35,893 nt of DNA from Schoenoplectus triqueter (taxonomy: Eukaryota > Streptophyta > Magnoliopsida > Poales > Cyperaceae), in the NCBI GenBank assembly GCA_964058805.1, contig CAXKVV010001010.1:1-35893 (forward strand). Direction: 5' to 3'. Within the stretch, counting starts at the first letter, position 1. Each line of letters begins with the position of its first letter. The translations under genes and the position numbers were made by a program. The notes under the pieces were generated by a model. That model worked only from the letters and a program-made list of their open reading frames with translations, was not told the origin of the DNA and did no database searches. Shown here one piece after another: positions 20,106 through 30,979 of this stretch.

Positions 20106-20575
20106 ATATTTATAAAATCGATATATATAATTTTATTTTTAAACTTTAATTTAAAGAATAATGCATGCAAATAATAATGATAATTATATATTTTCATATA
20201 AAAAATTTAGATCAATTAATATAAAAAAGTTAAATATGTTTATAAGCTTAATTTAAATATCATAATAAAAAAGTCAGATTAATTTTGAACTTTAATTTAA
20301 ATATCTTTAAACTTTCAATTTTTCTAAAAAAATAATCCAAATAAAAAGAAAATTAATACATAACACTTCATAATAACAATACAACACAATTAATAAAAAG
20401 AAAATTAATGCATAACACTCAAAATAAAATATACAAAGACAACACGTAAGATTCATCACGCGTCATTACATCTCATTTATCATCTATATTATTTAAAAAA
20501 TAATTTAATAAAATAATAAATTCATATAAAATGATAAATATACAAATTAAATAAAATATATTAACCGAAAGTAGA
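20105..20575. other. AT-rich spacer in place of the TNP2 C-terminus
   Basis: TNP2 homology stops near 20575. The expected continuation, with the downstream DUF4218/DUF4216-type domains, is not visible in any minus-strand frame here. The sequence is simple A/T-rich DNA with a repeated AATTAATnCATAACACT phrase (about 20352 and 20406). Confidence 0.5.
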
Positions 20576-22585
20576 TGTGTCAACAAAACGTGATAATCTT
20601 GTGACTTCATACCAATCAACTTCAGATCATTCATCAAAACTTTTTTGAAGATATTCGAGAAATAACTGGATGGAAACTTAATCAACTTTTGACACTCCAA
20701 CAAACTTATTTTCTCCTTCTTTGATAATGTATAACACGCTGGGGTAAGTAATTTCATTTTTCATATTTTTGTGGTGCTGACTCTGACCGAATTCTCATAG
20801 AAACCATGTTTTTTCTTGCATTCACCCCATCTTTCATTTTTTTCTTGAATATTCAATAGCGTCCCGACCAAATTTTCATAAATATTCTTAATAATGTGCA
20901 TTTCATCTAAATAATGTCTAACATCCAAATACGGCCAATATGGAAGCTCCCAAAATATAAATTTCTTTTTCCAAACCCCGTTAGGGATATTTTTTTTAAC
21001 TTTTTACCTAATTGGACATTTATATCTTTCACAATAGAATATATTTATTTTTTGGATAATGATATTGGTGCTTTCTCTAGCTCAACCTTGCCATCAAAAG
21101 CTTTCTTCTTCCATCAGTAGGGGTGATTTTGATTAAAAAAATCTACGGTGTCCCAAATAAATATTTTTTCTACGATTCTTCAATTGTATTGTATGAGTGT
21201 CTTCACCACAAATTGGACACGCTTTTGCTCCTTTCGTTCTATGACCCGATAAGTTACCATAGGCAGAAAAATCATTAATCGTGCAGAAAATAACAGCACG
21301 AATGATGAAATATTCTTTTAAATATGCATCAAATATCCTGACACCATCTTTCCATAATTTATTCAGATTCTCCAACAATAGGGCCAAGTAAGCATCTATA
21401 TCATTACCCGGTTGTTTTGGATCTGAAATCAGCAACGACAACATTATGTACTTTTTTTCATGCATAACCGGGGGAGGTTATAAATACACAATAAAACAGG
21501 TCATGTTGTGTTACTACTACTCATAAGACCATAAGGGTTCATCCCGTCTGTACATAACCCTAATCGTAAATTTCTCAGTTCATCGCCAAAATCCTTGAAT
21601 ATTCTGTTAATGTTTCTCCATTTAGGGGAGTGGCCAGGGTGGCGGAGCATTCCATCATCTTTTTTGCCATCAATATGCCATCGTAATAATTGAGCGTCTT
21701 TTGAGTTTGCAAATAGACGTTGAAATCTTGGAACAACCGATAAATACCATAATACTTTTGTTGCTGGTTGTTTTCGAACTTCTATCTCATTATCTCTCGG
21801 TTTGTTCCGTAAAGTATTACACTTTGGACACTTATCCAAATCATTGTACTCATTTCGATATAATATGCAATCATTCGGACATGCATGAATTCTCTTCACT
21901 TCCATACTCAAAGGACATAATAATTTCTTCGCTCTATATGTGGAGTCCGGTATTGAATTATTTCCTGGAAGCATTTCTCCTAAAAGTTATAATAAAGAGG
22001 TAAAACTTTTATCACTCAATCCGTTTTTAACTTTCAGGTTATACAATTTAAAAAATAGCAGATATTTTCATAAATTTTGTACAACTGAAAAAAACGGCAC
22101 ATTGGAATCATTACCCAAATTTTTAAAAATTTCAAATATATCAACAAAATCTGCTCCAATATCATTCATAATTTCATCCAATTGTTGACTTTCTATATTG
22201 TCTATATTTTCTATATTTTTTACATTTTCATTCTCCAATACATCTCATTCATCATTGTCTAAATTTAAGTCATCACCTTCTGATTCATCTCGTACAATAT
22301 TTTCAATATTTCTAATATTTTTAATATTATTAATAGTTTCAATATTTTTTCCATGTCGTATCCATCGGGTGTATCGATCCATAAACCCACGATGAATTAA
22401 ATGATCTCTCACTTGTTTGATATTTCCAAATCTCCATAAGTTTTGACAATCTTCACAAGGATAAAAAGTATCTGTGCACCCCTATCTCTCAAATCTTCTG
22501 AGGCACATTCTAAAAATTCATCAATCTCTCTCAAGTATTGAATTGTATTCCTTTTGATTTTATACATCCAAGTATTGTGATCTAT
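20575..22585 (-). pseudogene. TNP2-type CACTA transposase, frameshifted and truncated
   Basis: In minus-strand order: transposase-associated domain (WMYKIKRNT..EFLECA, then in another frame YPCEDCQN and VRDHLIHRGFMDRYTRWI); an Asn/Ile-rich linker; KIHACPNDC-type block (RIHACPNDCILYRNEYNDL, 21501-21974); VPRFQRLFANSKDAQLLRWH; HPGHSPKWRNI; then after a frameshift YIMLSLLISDPKQPGNDID, AYGNLSGHRTKGAKACPICG (21133-21465), LDVRHYLDEMHIIKNIYENL, and finally TPACYTLSKKEKISLLECQK (20473-20757). Homology ends near 20575, so the C-terminal third is missing. The family member acts in the nucleus as the DDE-type transposase of CACTA elements. At least three frame breaks and internal stops make this copy non-functional. 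Confidence 0.85.
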
Positions 22586-22655
22586 TTGTAAAAAAAATAT
22601 CATTCTTATAATTAGGGTTTCGGGTTTAAGGTCTACTTTTGGGCCGGTCAACCAC

Positions 22656-22885
22656 CCTAACTCACTTTTTAAATACTTTGTCTCATTAGTGAACACACAC
22701 TAGCCAATTTGATATTTTAAAAAAATTAGCAGCATTTCCCCTATGCTCCCCGAGTACGCCAATATAAATTTTCATATACGTACGTACACGTAGGAACATT
22801 AGGGAAAATACTAATCAAATTTTTTCAAACACCAAATTGTAGCTAGTATATGTTCACTATCCTAAATGAGACAAAATATTTAAAA
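22656..22885. repeat. ~100-bp imperfect inverted repeat upstream of TNP2
   Basis: The left arm starts CTTTTTAAATACTTTGTCTC near 22660 and continues TAGTGAACACACACTAGC. The complement of the right arm reads CTTTTTAAATATTTTGTCTC then TAGTGAACATATACTAGC. Arms meet around 22750-22785. It overlaps the 5' side of the transposase gene, so it may be a fold-back element inserted there or a secondary inversion. Confidence 0.75.
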
Positions 22886-23290
22886 AGCAGTCCCAAATCG
22901 GGGACTATTTGAGATTAATCCCTATTGGATTAATCCCGAACGAGTACATACCTAAATTAATAAAAATTTTGATAGTTTGGTCTTATATGACAATACTATC
23001 AATTACACATATATAATTTTATTTATATATATAATCAATTTATGTAATAATTATGCAAATTAATGGCTATTAAGATTAACAAGGGTGTTAATCTATATAA
23101 ATAAGAAAATGTACTTAAATTTAAATTATGTGGAAAAGAATTACCTTTAAAAAATCCAAAAATATTAGTTGTTACTGTAGTTGTGATGAATATTATGGCT
23201 GTTGTTGCCGCTGATGAGAAGGAACAGAGTGCTGTTAATGGTGAATAGTGAAAATGAAGATGAAAGAACGGCGCTGTGAGAGGAAAAGAG
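22886..23290. other. Leader region of the CACTA element
   Basis: No coding sequence is recognised. A short dyad (GATTAATCCC/GGATTAATCC) occurs near 22913-22938. The region lies between the TNP2 gene and the right subterminal array and would hold the TNP2 promoter. Confidence 0.4.
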
Positions 23291-23299
23291 CAAAAATAA

Positions 23300-23640
23300 C
23301 CCTAATTGATTAGAGCCGCTTTTTACTAACACTAAAATTATTAAAATATTATTGATTAGTTTAGAACCAGTTTTATTAATAACCGAATTTAATTTTTGTG
23401 GCATTTAGAACCGGTTTTAGCAAATACTGGTTTGAAAATAAAAACTTTAGAACCGATTACTTATAACCGATTTTAATCTACTCAATTGGAGTCGGTTTTC
23501 ATATAATCGGTTATAATAAAAAAATTATAACCGGTTGATTTGTAAAACCGGTTCTAATAATTTCAATAAAATTTACAAACTTGCCACTCTAATCTTTTGA
23601 CACCAATTTTTTAAAAAATTAATTCTAAATAGGTGGTTCT
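23300..23640. repeat. Right subterminal ACCGGTT repeat array
   Basis: About ten copies of AACCGGTT / AACCGATT with TnTAA flanks occur in both orientations (for example TAGAACCGGTTTTA, TATAACCGGTTGATT), directly inside the right CACTA terminus and matching the left array. Confidence 0.8.
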
Positions 23641-23930
23641 AAATCCAATTTTTCTGATAGTGTCTACACTTCTTAGTATCTACAATATACATGTTTGTGG
23701 AGTGTTTTTCCTTTTTTTTAATATTAAACATAACTAATTATTAAGTTCGTTGTACCTAATTCTAGTTTATTTATTCGTTCTGTGTATATATATGCTACTT
23801 TCTCGTGGTGCGCAAGTGCTGTGTCTGGATCAGAGACTCTCACGTGTTCTTTGTTTCTCTTTTTTTTTATATATATATATAAGCCCGTAGGCAACGCAAG
23901 TACGCAACACCCAAGTCTCTAGGAGTGGTC

Positions 23931-24141
23931 GGAAACATTGGGCCGTCTCCGGTACTTCGGAAACATTAGGCCGTCTATTCTTCGGTCTGTTAATAAATAT
24001 TGGGCCGTCTTTTCGTCGGCCTGTTAAGGAGTCGCAATTCGTTCTTCTTTGGTCTTCGTTTCGTATTGAACCTCCTCGACTCGACCCACTCCAAGTCTCT
24101 ATTCTGTAACCAAACTCAAGTGCGATAGAGCGAGAGAGAGA
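23931..24141 (+). promoter_or_regulatory. Promoter with tandem site II (TGGGCC) elements
   Basis: Three related units, ATTGGGCCGTCT (core 23939-23944), ATTAGGCCGTCT (23967-23972) and ATTGGGCCGTCT (core 24001-24006), lie 140-205 bp before the ATG; the first two follow GGAAAC. TGGGCC/TGGGCT site II motifs are bound by TCP factors and are common in plant housekeeping promoters. A TATA-rich run at about 23868-23881 lies further up. A GAGAGAG run immediately precedes the ATG. Confidence 0.55.
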
Positions 24142-27100
24142 ATGGCGGACGACATATTCGCCGGCTTGCCTCCGCCATCGGCGCCGGCGCGTCATAATTC
24201 ACCTTCCCCTGCTCCGGTGTCAGCTCCGACACCTCCCCCAGCTCCCGCTCTGAAGAGCGCTCTCAAGCGGAGCAAACCCTCCTCTGAGCCCCCTCCCTCC
24301 GACTCATCCAAAGAAGGTTTGTTTTTATATACTTCCTTCTTTACCGCCCACCTTCTATTCTCTGGACTATTTATTTCTTTGTATGTTCTTCTTAACAAAT
24401 TTTTTTATGGCTGACAGCTGTGGCTCCAAAGAGTGCTCTCAAGCGAAGCAAACCCTCTTTCGCTGATCCACCTTCTGAGGCAAATGAAGAAGGTTGTGTT
24501 ACCATCCTTTTTTTACGTCGGTGATTAGTTGTGTAAATATGCCAGTAAGGTCCTGTAACACCTTCATGGATCCTCGGTGTTTGACTTATTATTAATTTGT
24601 TTAAATTTAGTCTCAGTTCTCACTTAAATTTTTGCAATTAGGCGCCAGAAAGCAAGACAAAAGAAGGACATAGAAATTTTCTGAAGCTTTAGTTGAAATG
24701 GAAATTGAATCAGTAATTAGCTGAACTGTTTGTTTCACACTGTTAGTAGACCTAACCTAGCCACTTGTTGCTTCAGTGATATACCCGCTGAATAGGTGTA
24801 CCTTTTAGTGATATTAAGTAGAAGGTACTCTGCTGTTACTTAGTGACATTCAACAAACCTATTCAGTACCCAAACTATATTAAAGGATCTTGAGAGTGAA
24901 TAGATACTTATTACCCCTTGTTACTTTAATGATATACTCTCTAATTGTGTGGTGTAGTGGTACTCTGCTGGTACCTGGCAAGAGTCGATGAAGCTTTGTA
25001 CTGACTACCCTAAAGTAACTTACAGCACCTTGTGATCAAATTAGAGTCTCAGAGGAGCCATATTGTTCATTTAGCCCTGCATTAGTCATTAATCATCCAA
25101 TTACAGCATTAAAAGAAATTAAATAAGGTTACATCTGAGAATAGTTGACTTTATATCAGAGGAAGCCCCAGGGCTAACATCTGATTTAGCAGTACCCTAG
25201 TAGCGACCCCAATGACACATCTGCAACATGGCATGTTTTAATTATGGAATACTTATTTGTTGTTTTCTATATTCGTCTTGTCAGTGCACCATAAATTTCT
25301 TCTTACATTATATTTAAGACAAAAACTCATTTGTATGCTTGAATTTTCTCATCCTGTCAATCAGCATCTGGTAAGCGGCTCAGATTCAGGACAACTGTTG
25401 ATGCTTCTGAGACTCAAGTTATAGAGGCAATGAAGAAAATTGCCTCTCACATAAAGAACCCATCAAAGTTCGGCAAAGCCTCTAAGTTAGCATTGCAATT
25501 GATCCAAGCTGGTAGCATCAAGAATGAGACAAGTAATCAATTCTATGCTGTGTTAGAGGCAGCCATGCAGTCTCTGTCAACTTGTAACGAGCCTTCAGTT
25601 CGTGCCGATTATCATGAACTTTTCACTGCAGCTCAGGATGTCACTGAGGTATTTTTTTTGTACTTCATTTTTATTTTGTTTGACATTCATCTGATTTTTG
25701 TTATAAGTAGTAGTCAACTAGGCATATTTAGGAGCAGCATTTCTATCTTGATGCAAAGCTTAAATAATCTGAAGCACAATATAAAAGGTCTATATTAACT
25801 AAGTGTGCTGGTAATTTTTTTTTTGTTAGGAGCCATGATAAAAAAAAATTATCGTGTGGAAAAATATGATTTATGATGAATTAGAATGTCAATTCCTTGT
25901 CTACAAGAATGAGGTTTGGTGCTTGTGGACTCATTCAATCTCAACATTTTTCCTCTAATTTTTGTTTAATTGCTGAATCAGTGTGGTTACTGATGTGATG
26001 CTCATGATGATATTGGGTCATATGTAATGGGTGACAGAGTGCATCCTCGTATTACAACTTAGGATCAGTAACTTGGAACGGTCCCTAATTTGATCTAATA
26101 AAACAAGACAACTACCTACCTTCCAAAAGAAAATTCCAGAAAATGTGATGAAGCTGTGAATCTTCTTTGAGTATAATAAGCCAAGCATTCACTGCATTAG
26201 TACTGTTAGTTTGGTACACATTAAAGTTTTCTGGTAGAAAATTATTTGTATCTTATCCAAACAGAAGCAAACTGATTCCATTCCATGCGATCTGTTAGAT
26301 CCCGATTGAATTATAGGCTGAGAAAGACTTGTAAATAGGCATAGGAGTTTTGAAGAGGTATCTTATATGTGGGGTCTGACAGTATCTTGCTAGCCTTCTC
26401 TTGACATCAACTGAGCTGATCGTTTTCTTGCTTATTTCAGCATTTCAACAAGAAACAGAGGAATCAATTGGCCATTTGGACACTGCATGCAGTTGATGCA
26501 AATGATCTCCATACTGATGATAGCTTTGTGGTAGGTTTAAATTTAATTGATGTGGCTTGTTTATGTAATGATGCCATATTAAAGCTAGTATTATTGAATT
26601 AATATATATGTATAAGACTGAAAGTGAATGACATGCAAAAGAATAATCAATGATTCTCAGTATTAGCTGTCGAATGAGTTAATCGGTTATTCTTCGTATG
26701 AATCAAAACCAGTTCTCAACTTTTGATCAAAGTAAAAGTGACATACAGGTAAGTAAAAAGTAAAAACAGAATAAGGTTTGATGTTGCATTTGTAGGGATT
26801 CTTAATTGGTTCCTTTCACAGGCCTGATCATTGACACTTTGCAAGGCAAAAGCTACTTTGAGGTACTAAAAACCATTTCTGTGATCACGAGCTCCATATA
26901 AAATTGCCAAATATTTGATAAAGCCAATACTCAGGAAAATATTGTCCATAGCAACTTGACAACCTTTTTTCAACATAAAATATGTTGTGATCCTGCATGC
27001 CAAGTCTTCCTACCAGAAGATCAAATTTGATATTTCTTTTTCTATGTTCACCATTCTGGAAAGTCATCAATAGTAATCTTTCATATCTTCATACACTATA

Positions 27101-28092
27101 TGGCACCTGAAAGTATTTAAACCCTATTAATGGTAGTATACTTAATTTCATCTCACAGTTCTCAAAGACAGTAACCAAGATTAAAGAAGCTATATCAAAC
27201 CTCCCTCTAGCAACGGCAGATGATGACAAGGAAGAAGCCGAATCATTTGCTGCAACTGAAAGTCCTGCAAGCGGGATGGGGGCTGAGAATAAAGAAGATG
27301 ATAATGCCGTAGCTGATCCATTTGGATTGGATGATTTGTTTGCTAATGAATCAAAGAAACATGATAGATCACGAGGGAAAGAGGTTTCCAATCTGAACAA
27401 AAAGGAAGATGATGATGAGTTGAAGAGATTTTTGAAATTACAGAGGGAGGCATTACTGAAATGCCTTGAAATTTCTGCCAAGCGATATAGAATACCATGG
27501 TTAGTTTTTCATGATTTTCTTTTTCATACTTGTCATACTTCTGTATTAAATTTAGGTTTTGTTAGTCACAAGCTGTGCTAGATGTGTACTTACCTGAACA
27601 CGGGGAGCGTAAGTTTCCTTTGTTCGAGTGTTATCGCCTGTTTTTTATAGGCACTCAAACAGTTGGTTCATATATTTCCAGTTGCAATGTTTGATATTCC
27701 AGTTGCAACACTTACATCAGTCAAGAAATTATTTAGCTTGCTCTCAAATCAAGAAACTTGGCATTGGAAATACCAGAGAATTGCAACATCAAGATAGTAA
27801 TGTTTGCTAAAACTATTTTCATATCAGGACACAAACAGCAATCGACATACTAGTGAAGCATGCATTCGACAACCTCCAGAGATTCACAAAGCAGCAGAGG
27901 GAGGCAATAGAGAAGCTGTGGGGGTCAATAAAGGAGCAGCAGATAAGGAGGCGGCAGGGCAAGTCGGTGACTGGGAAGCTTGATGTCAATGCATTCGAGT
28001 ATCTCCAGGAGAAATATGCCCATGAAAAGATCAGCATCCGCCATGCTGTCGGTGGAGGTGCGGGCCGCCGCTGTGAACAGTGGCTCGGTTGA
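24142..28092 (+). CDS. Conserved plant protein of unknown function, six exons, 409 residues
   Basis: Exons: 24142-24316, 24418-24492, 25365-25648, 26441-26530, 27159-27499, 27828-28092, stop TGA. All introns are GT..AG and the reading frame is continuous, with 1230 nt in total; a Trp codon is split across the last intron. The N-terminus is Pro/Ala/Ser-rich with two SALKRSKPS motifs. Residues about 84-208 form a helical region (KRLRFRTTVDASETQVIEAM onward). Next comes an acidic linker with DPFGLDDLF. The conserved C-terminal part includes REALLKCLEISAKRYRIPW, TAIDILVKHAFDNLQRFT, KLWGSIKEQQIRRRQGKSV and ISIRHAVGG and ends QWLG. I recognise this as a widely conserved plant protein without an assigned function. 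The charged C-terminus and KR-rich patches suggest a nuclear protein (inference). The start is chosen as the first ATG in a good context after the site II promoter. Confidence 0.85.
24788..24866. repeat. 10-bp inverted repeat in intron 2
   Basis: CTGAATAGGT (24788-24797) pairs with ACCTATTCAG (24857-24866) around about 59 nt that also contains partly complementary TAGTGATATT/ TAGTGACATT-like phrases. It is in the 872-bp second intron, and a related but diverged phrase follows near 24917. No known element is recognised. Confidence 0.45.
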
Positions 28093-28636
28093 GTTCTCAT
28101 AATTTTCTTTGTTTAATTAGTTAATATCCTTTGGGAGTTGCTTTATGGACAAAAGATGGTGCTATCTGTAAACTGGCTATTTTTTTTCAAGTAGTGATTT
28201 ACATCTGGAGGATCAGAAACTTGACAGGTTAATGGCTGAAACATGTTATGCTAGCTGGACAAGAACACTTAACAAAGTAAATGCTCCTATGTAAAAGTGA
28301 ACACGCAACGGAATATTTTCCATTGCAGAATGCTGTAATTGATATAGACTTCACACCGCTTGTAATTTCTTATCATGATGTATAATATTAACTTCACAAA
28401 ATTGGTGTTTATTATTTATCTATGGTGCTTGCTTTTCATAGATAAAACCATTTTCAATTTCAACCGTCCCATTTAATATGAACAGCTTTTGTATGAAATT
28501 CCTTTTAAACTTTTTTTGTACAACTGAGGGGGCGTCCTCACCCGGATATGTGGGCTAAAAGCCACGAGATTTTTGGGCATTATTATATTGTGCTCAGTAT
28601 CAAGAGATACTACTATTAGATTAGGTTATATATATA
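28093..28636. other. 3' flank of the conserved gene
   Basis: The 3' UTR probably extends to about 28400, where AT-rich sequence with TATAATATTAAC and TTTATTATTTAT could serve polyadenylation. No further gene is seen. Confidence 0.35.
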
Positions 28637-29082
28637 GAGAGAGAGAATGAGTTGATAATGAATTATTTTGATAATTTTGATAATAGATCTTTAAATAAAT
28701 ATAAAAAAAATCTTAAAAATGAAAAAAAAGATTATAGATGTATTATTCTATCTTTAATGGTTATTTAAATTTTATATAACTTCATTATTGTTTTGTAGTA
28801 CATCAAAGAATATTAAATTAGAACCGTTATAAATTATATGAAAATTTGATAGTCTTTGATGGACAATTAAATGATAATGAAATTGTATGAGATTTGAATA
28901 ACACTCAATCCATAGGCATAAGAACACATATATAATTTTTTTTTCATTTTTAAGATTTTTTATTGTATTTATTTAGATGTTCTTATAATTTTTTTTTCAT
29001 TTTTAAGATTTTTTATTGTATTTATTTAGAAATTTATTGTTAAAGTTGTCAAAATAACCCATTATAAACCGATCCTTTTCTC
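28637..29082. mobile_element. Mutator-like MITE, copy A (446 bp)
   Basis: The left end GAGAGAGAGAATGAGTTGATAA is complementary to the right end (GAGAAAAGGATCGGTTTATAA when reversed), and complementarity continues through most of the element. The flanks ATATATATA at 28628-28636 and 29083-29091 fit a 9-bp TSD, although the AT repeat weakens this. The right arm has a ~53-bp tandem duplication (TTTTTTTTTCATTTTTAAG phrase twice, about 28930-29030). It shares interior phrases (ACTATCAAATGATAATGAAA type) with copies B and C. Confidence 0.8.
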
Positions 29083-29091
29083 ATATATATA

Positions 29092-29999
29092 TTTTAAGTT
29101 GTAGGCCAATATGGCTTACCCTGGCAGACTCGGAAAAATTGGCAGCCCATGAGTACTGCATGGGAACATGATTTATACAGCCATTCACTAACATGGCGTT
29201 GATTGCAATTAAGCTTAAGAGATTAGGTTTAAAAATTTATTATTTGAAGCAAAAGAGTTATGTACTAGAAGACAAAAGATGTTGCACGAATTAGCCTAAA
29301 CTGCTCTCTATTAAATAATTGAAGGGAAGACCCAAAGTAGGTGGCGTTCATTGGACTCCAAAAGCATCAGTTCATGCAAGTGAATTCGCATCGATTTTAC
29401 ATTTATCTATGCATGTTTTTTTATGTATACCCCCATCAAAATGTATATAATCGAAACTTTCAATTTTTTTTAAATACTAATGAGGCGTACATAAAAGTTC
29501 ATACACACTGAAACTATTAAAGAATTCAAGTCCACACACTTCATGGATCTTTTTCTTTTGTTAATATTGCACCAACAATAGAATCAAATTCCAAAAAATA
29601 AAATGATTGATGTTTTTCCTCATTATTTTTTTTTGGTCCTAAAATACTAAGTGATAAATCACCGTCAACAAGCGACGGGATCCTAAACTACACCCAACAA
29701 ATAAACAAAGCACCATCATAACAAATCGAGCTACTCTTAGTGCGGCGTTCGGCGCATAATTCATACTTTATACATAGCAATAACTCACTCATTCAACTTA
29801 TCTCCATATTTTATACAATATGTTAAAAGTGTCCATTATTCAAATCACATACCTTCAAAATATATTTCAACCAAGGCCCCCCTTTATTCAACTCTCCATC
29901 AATACCCTTGTTCCCTTCGAACCATACATCTTCCTAGTCTCCTCATCTCAAGTTTATATATACAATATGCACATCTCTCTTGACACCAGTTTAGTCTGT
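29092..29999. promoter_or_regulatory. Upstream region of the LBD gene
   Basis: AT-rich intergenic DNA. A TATA box, TTTATATATA at about 29951-29960, lies about 50-60 bp before the LBD start codon; this is close, so the 5' UTR would be short. An upstream ATG (29820) is in frame, but it precedes the TATA box and its product has no conserved residues. No TGTCTC/GAGACA auxin element was found in the last few hundred bases. Confidence 0.45.
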
Positions 30000-30011
30000 A
30001 TGAACAAAAAC

Positions 30012-30979
30012 ATGGCAACTGGAACTGGTTCACCTTGCGGTGCATGCAAGTTCTTGCGCAGGCGGTGTGTATCAGACTGTGTTTTTGCACCATACTTCAG
30101 TTGTGAACAGGGAGCAGCGCGTTTTGCAGCTATCCATAAGGTGTTTGGTGCAAGTAATATTTCAAAGCTTTTGATGCACCTACCGGTGGCTGACAGGTGC
30201 GAGGCTGTGGTCACAATTGCATATGAGGCTCAAGCAAGGATCAAGGACCCTGTCTACGGGTGTGTGGCCCAGATCTTCGCTCTGCAACAGCAGGTATGTG
30301 TTTAATTTTCTCAATTTGTGCCAGTTTATGATTGAGTACTTTATGAATGTTTTTTTCTGTAACAGCAGGTAAGTACTTTATGAATGTTTCATATATATGT
30401 TATATGCACATTCAATCAAGTAAATACGATAAATTTTTTATACATTCAATTGTAGCTGATTTTTTGCATAAAGTCAGTATTAGAAAATGAATCATATTCC
30501 CTTTTCAAATCAAATGTACATGTAACCAGAAACAACTGCATTTTAATTCATAGATCATGGCCTACTTGTCTCAACGTGCATGCAGAGATAATTATCCTAT
30601 ATAGTATATATCAAAGTAATATGCTCATCTCAAAATTATTCAACTTTAAAATTCTGAGCTCTCTTGTATTTGTTTTTACCAGGTGGCAATCCTGCAAGCA
30701 CAAGTAATGCAAACAAAGGCTCAAATTGCATATGACCTCATGGAACTGCAATCAAATCAGAGAAATCAGCGTGAAAAGCCAGTACTAAGTTGCACAAAGA
30801 GACCTCTTGATTCTGCTGATTATTACAGTACTGCTGATGGCCTGATGCCAGACACTGGTTTGAAAGATGAAATAATCTCAAATCATTTACTACAGTGTAA
30901 CAAGAGATTTGCTGGTCACAGTGAGATTGGAGATCTCCAGTCCTTGACATTTACCATGATGAACAGCTCTCAATCTTAG
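30012..30979 (+). CDS. LBD: Class I LOB-domain (LBD) transcription factor, LBD16-like, two exons
   Basis: Exons 30012-30293 and 30683-30979 give 192 residues. Residues 9-23 hold the CX2CX6CX3C zinc motif (Cys 9, 12, 19, 23). Residues 25-58 hold the GAS block ([13 protein letters not shown]). Residues 79-110 hold DPVYGC and a hydrophobic leucine-zipper-like coiled coil running across the intron (IFALQQQ then VAILQAQV). This is the class I layout with the family's usual intron after the ALQQQ segment. The [14 protein letters not shown] start and [18 protein letters not shown] block resemble the LBD16/LBD29 group, which acts downstream of auxin response factors in lateral or crown root initiation. 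The C-terminal tail (about 80 residues) is divergent and shorter than in Arabidopsis LBD16. An in-frame ATG at 30000 would add four residues. No defects are seen. Confidence 0.92.
30286..30389 (+). repeat. Duplicated splice-donor segment at the LBD exon 1/intron junction
   Basis: AACAGCAG followed by GTATGT ends exon 1 (donor at 30294). AACAGCAG followed by GTAAGT recurs at 30361-30374, a stronger donor consensus. An AGTACTTTATGAATGTTT phrase is also duplicated (30335-30352 and 30372-30389). Use of the second donor would read into an in-frame stop just after the first donor and truncate the protein before the second half of the coiled coil. Confidence 0.6.

Larger units (their letters stand above)
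5892..23662 (-). mobile_element. 17.8 kb CACTA (EnSpm) element carrying decayed TNP2 and TNPA/Ulp1 genes and a nested insert
   Basis: The left end reads CACTACCAGAAAAAAAAAA and the right end, reverse-complemented, reads CACTATCAGAAAAATTGG. The flanking trinucleotide TCT is present at 5889-5891 and again at 23663-23665, as expected for a CACTA TSD. Both ends carry arrays of ACCGGTT(A/C)TAA-like repeats. TNP2 and TNPA/Ulp1-type genes lie on the minus strand in that order. Without the ~9.8 kb insert (about 8.67-18.44 kb) the element would be about 8 kb. Stops, frameshifts and a missing TNP2 C-terminus indicate it cannot mobilise itself. Confidence 0.88.

Noticed and set aside
29820..30011. Upstream extension of the LBD protein from an ATG at 29820
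   Set aside because: It precedes the likely TATA box, lacks conserved residues, and family members start shortly before the zinc motif.
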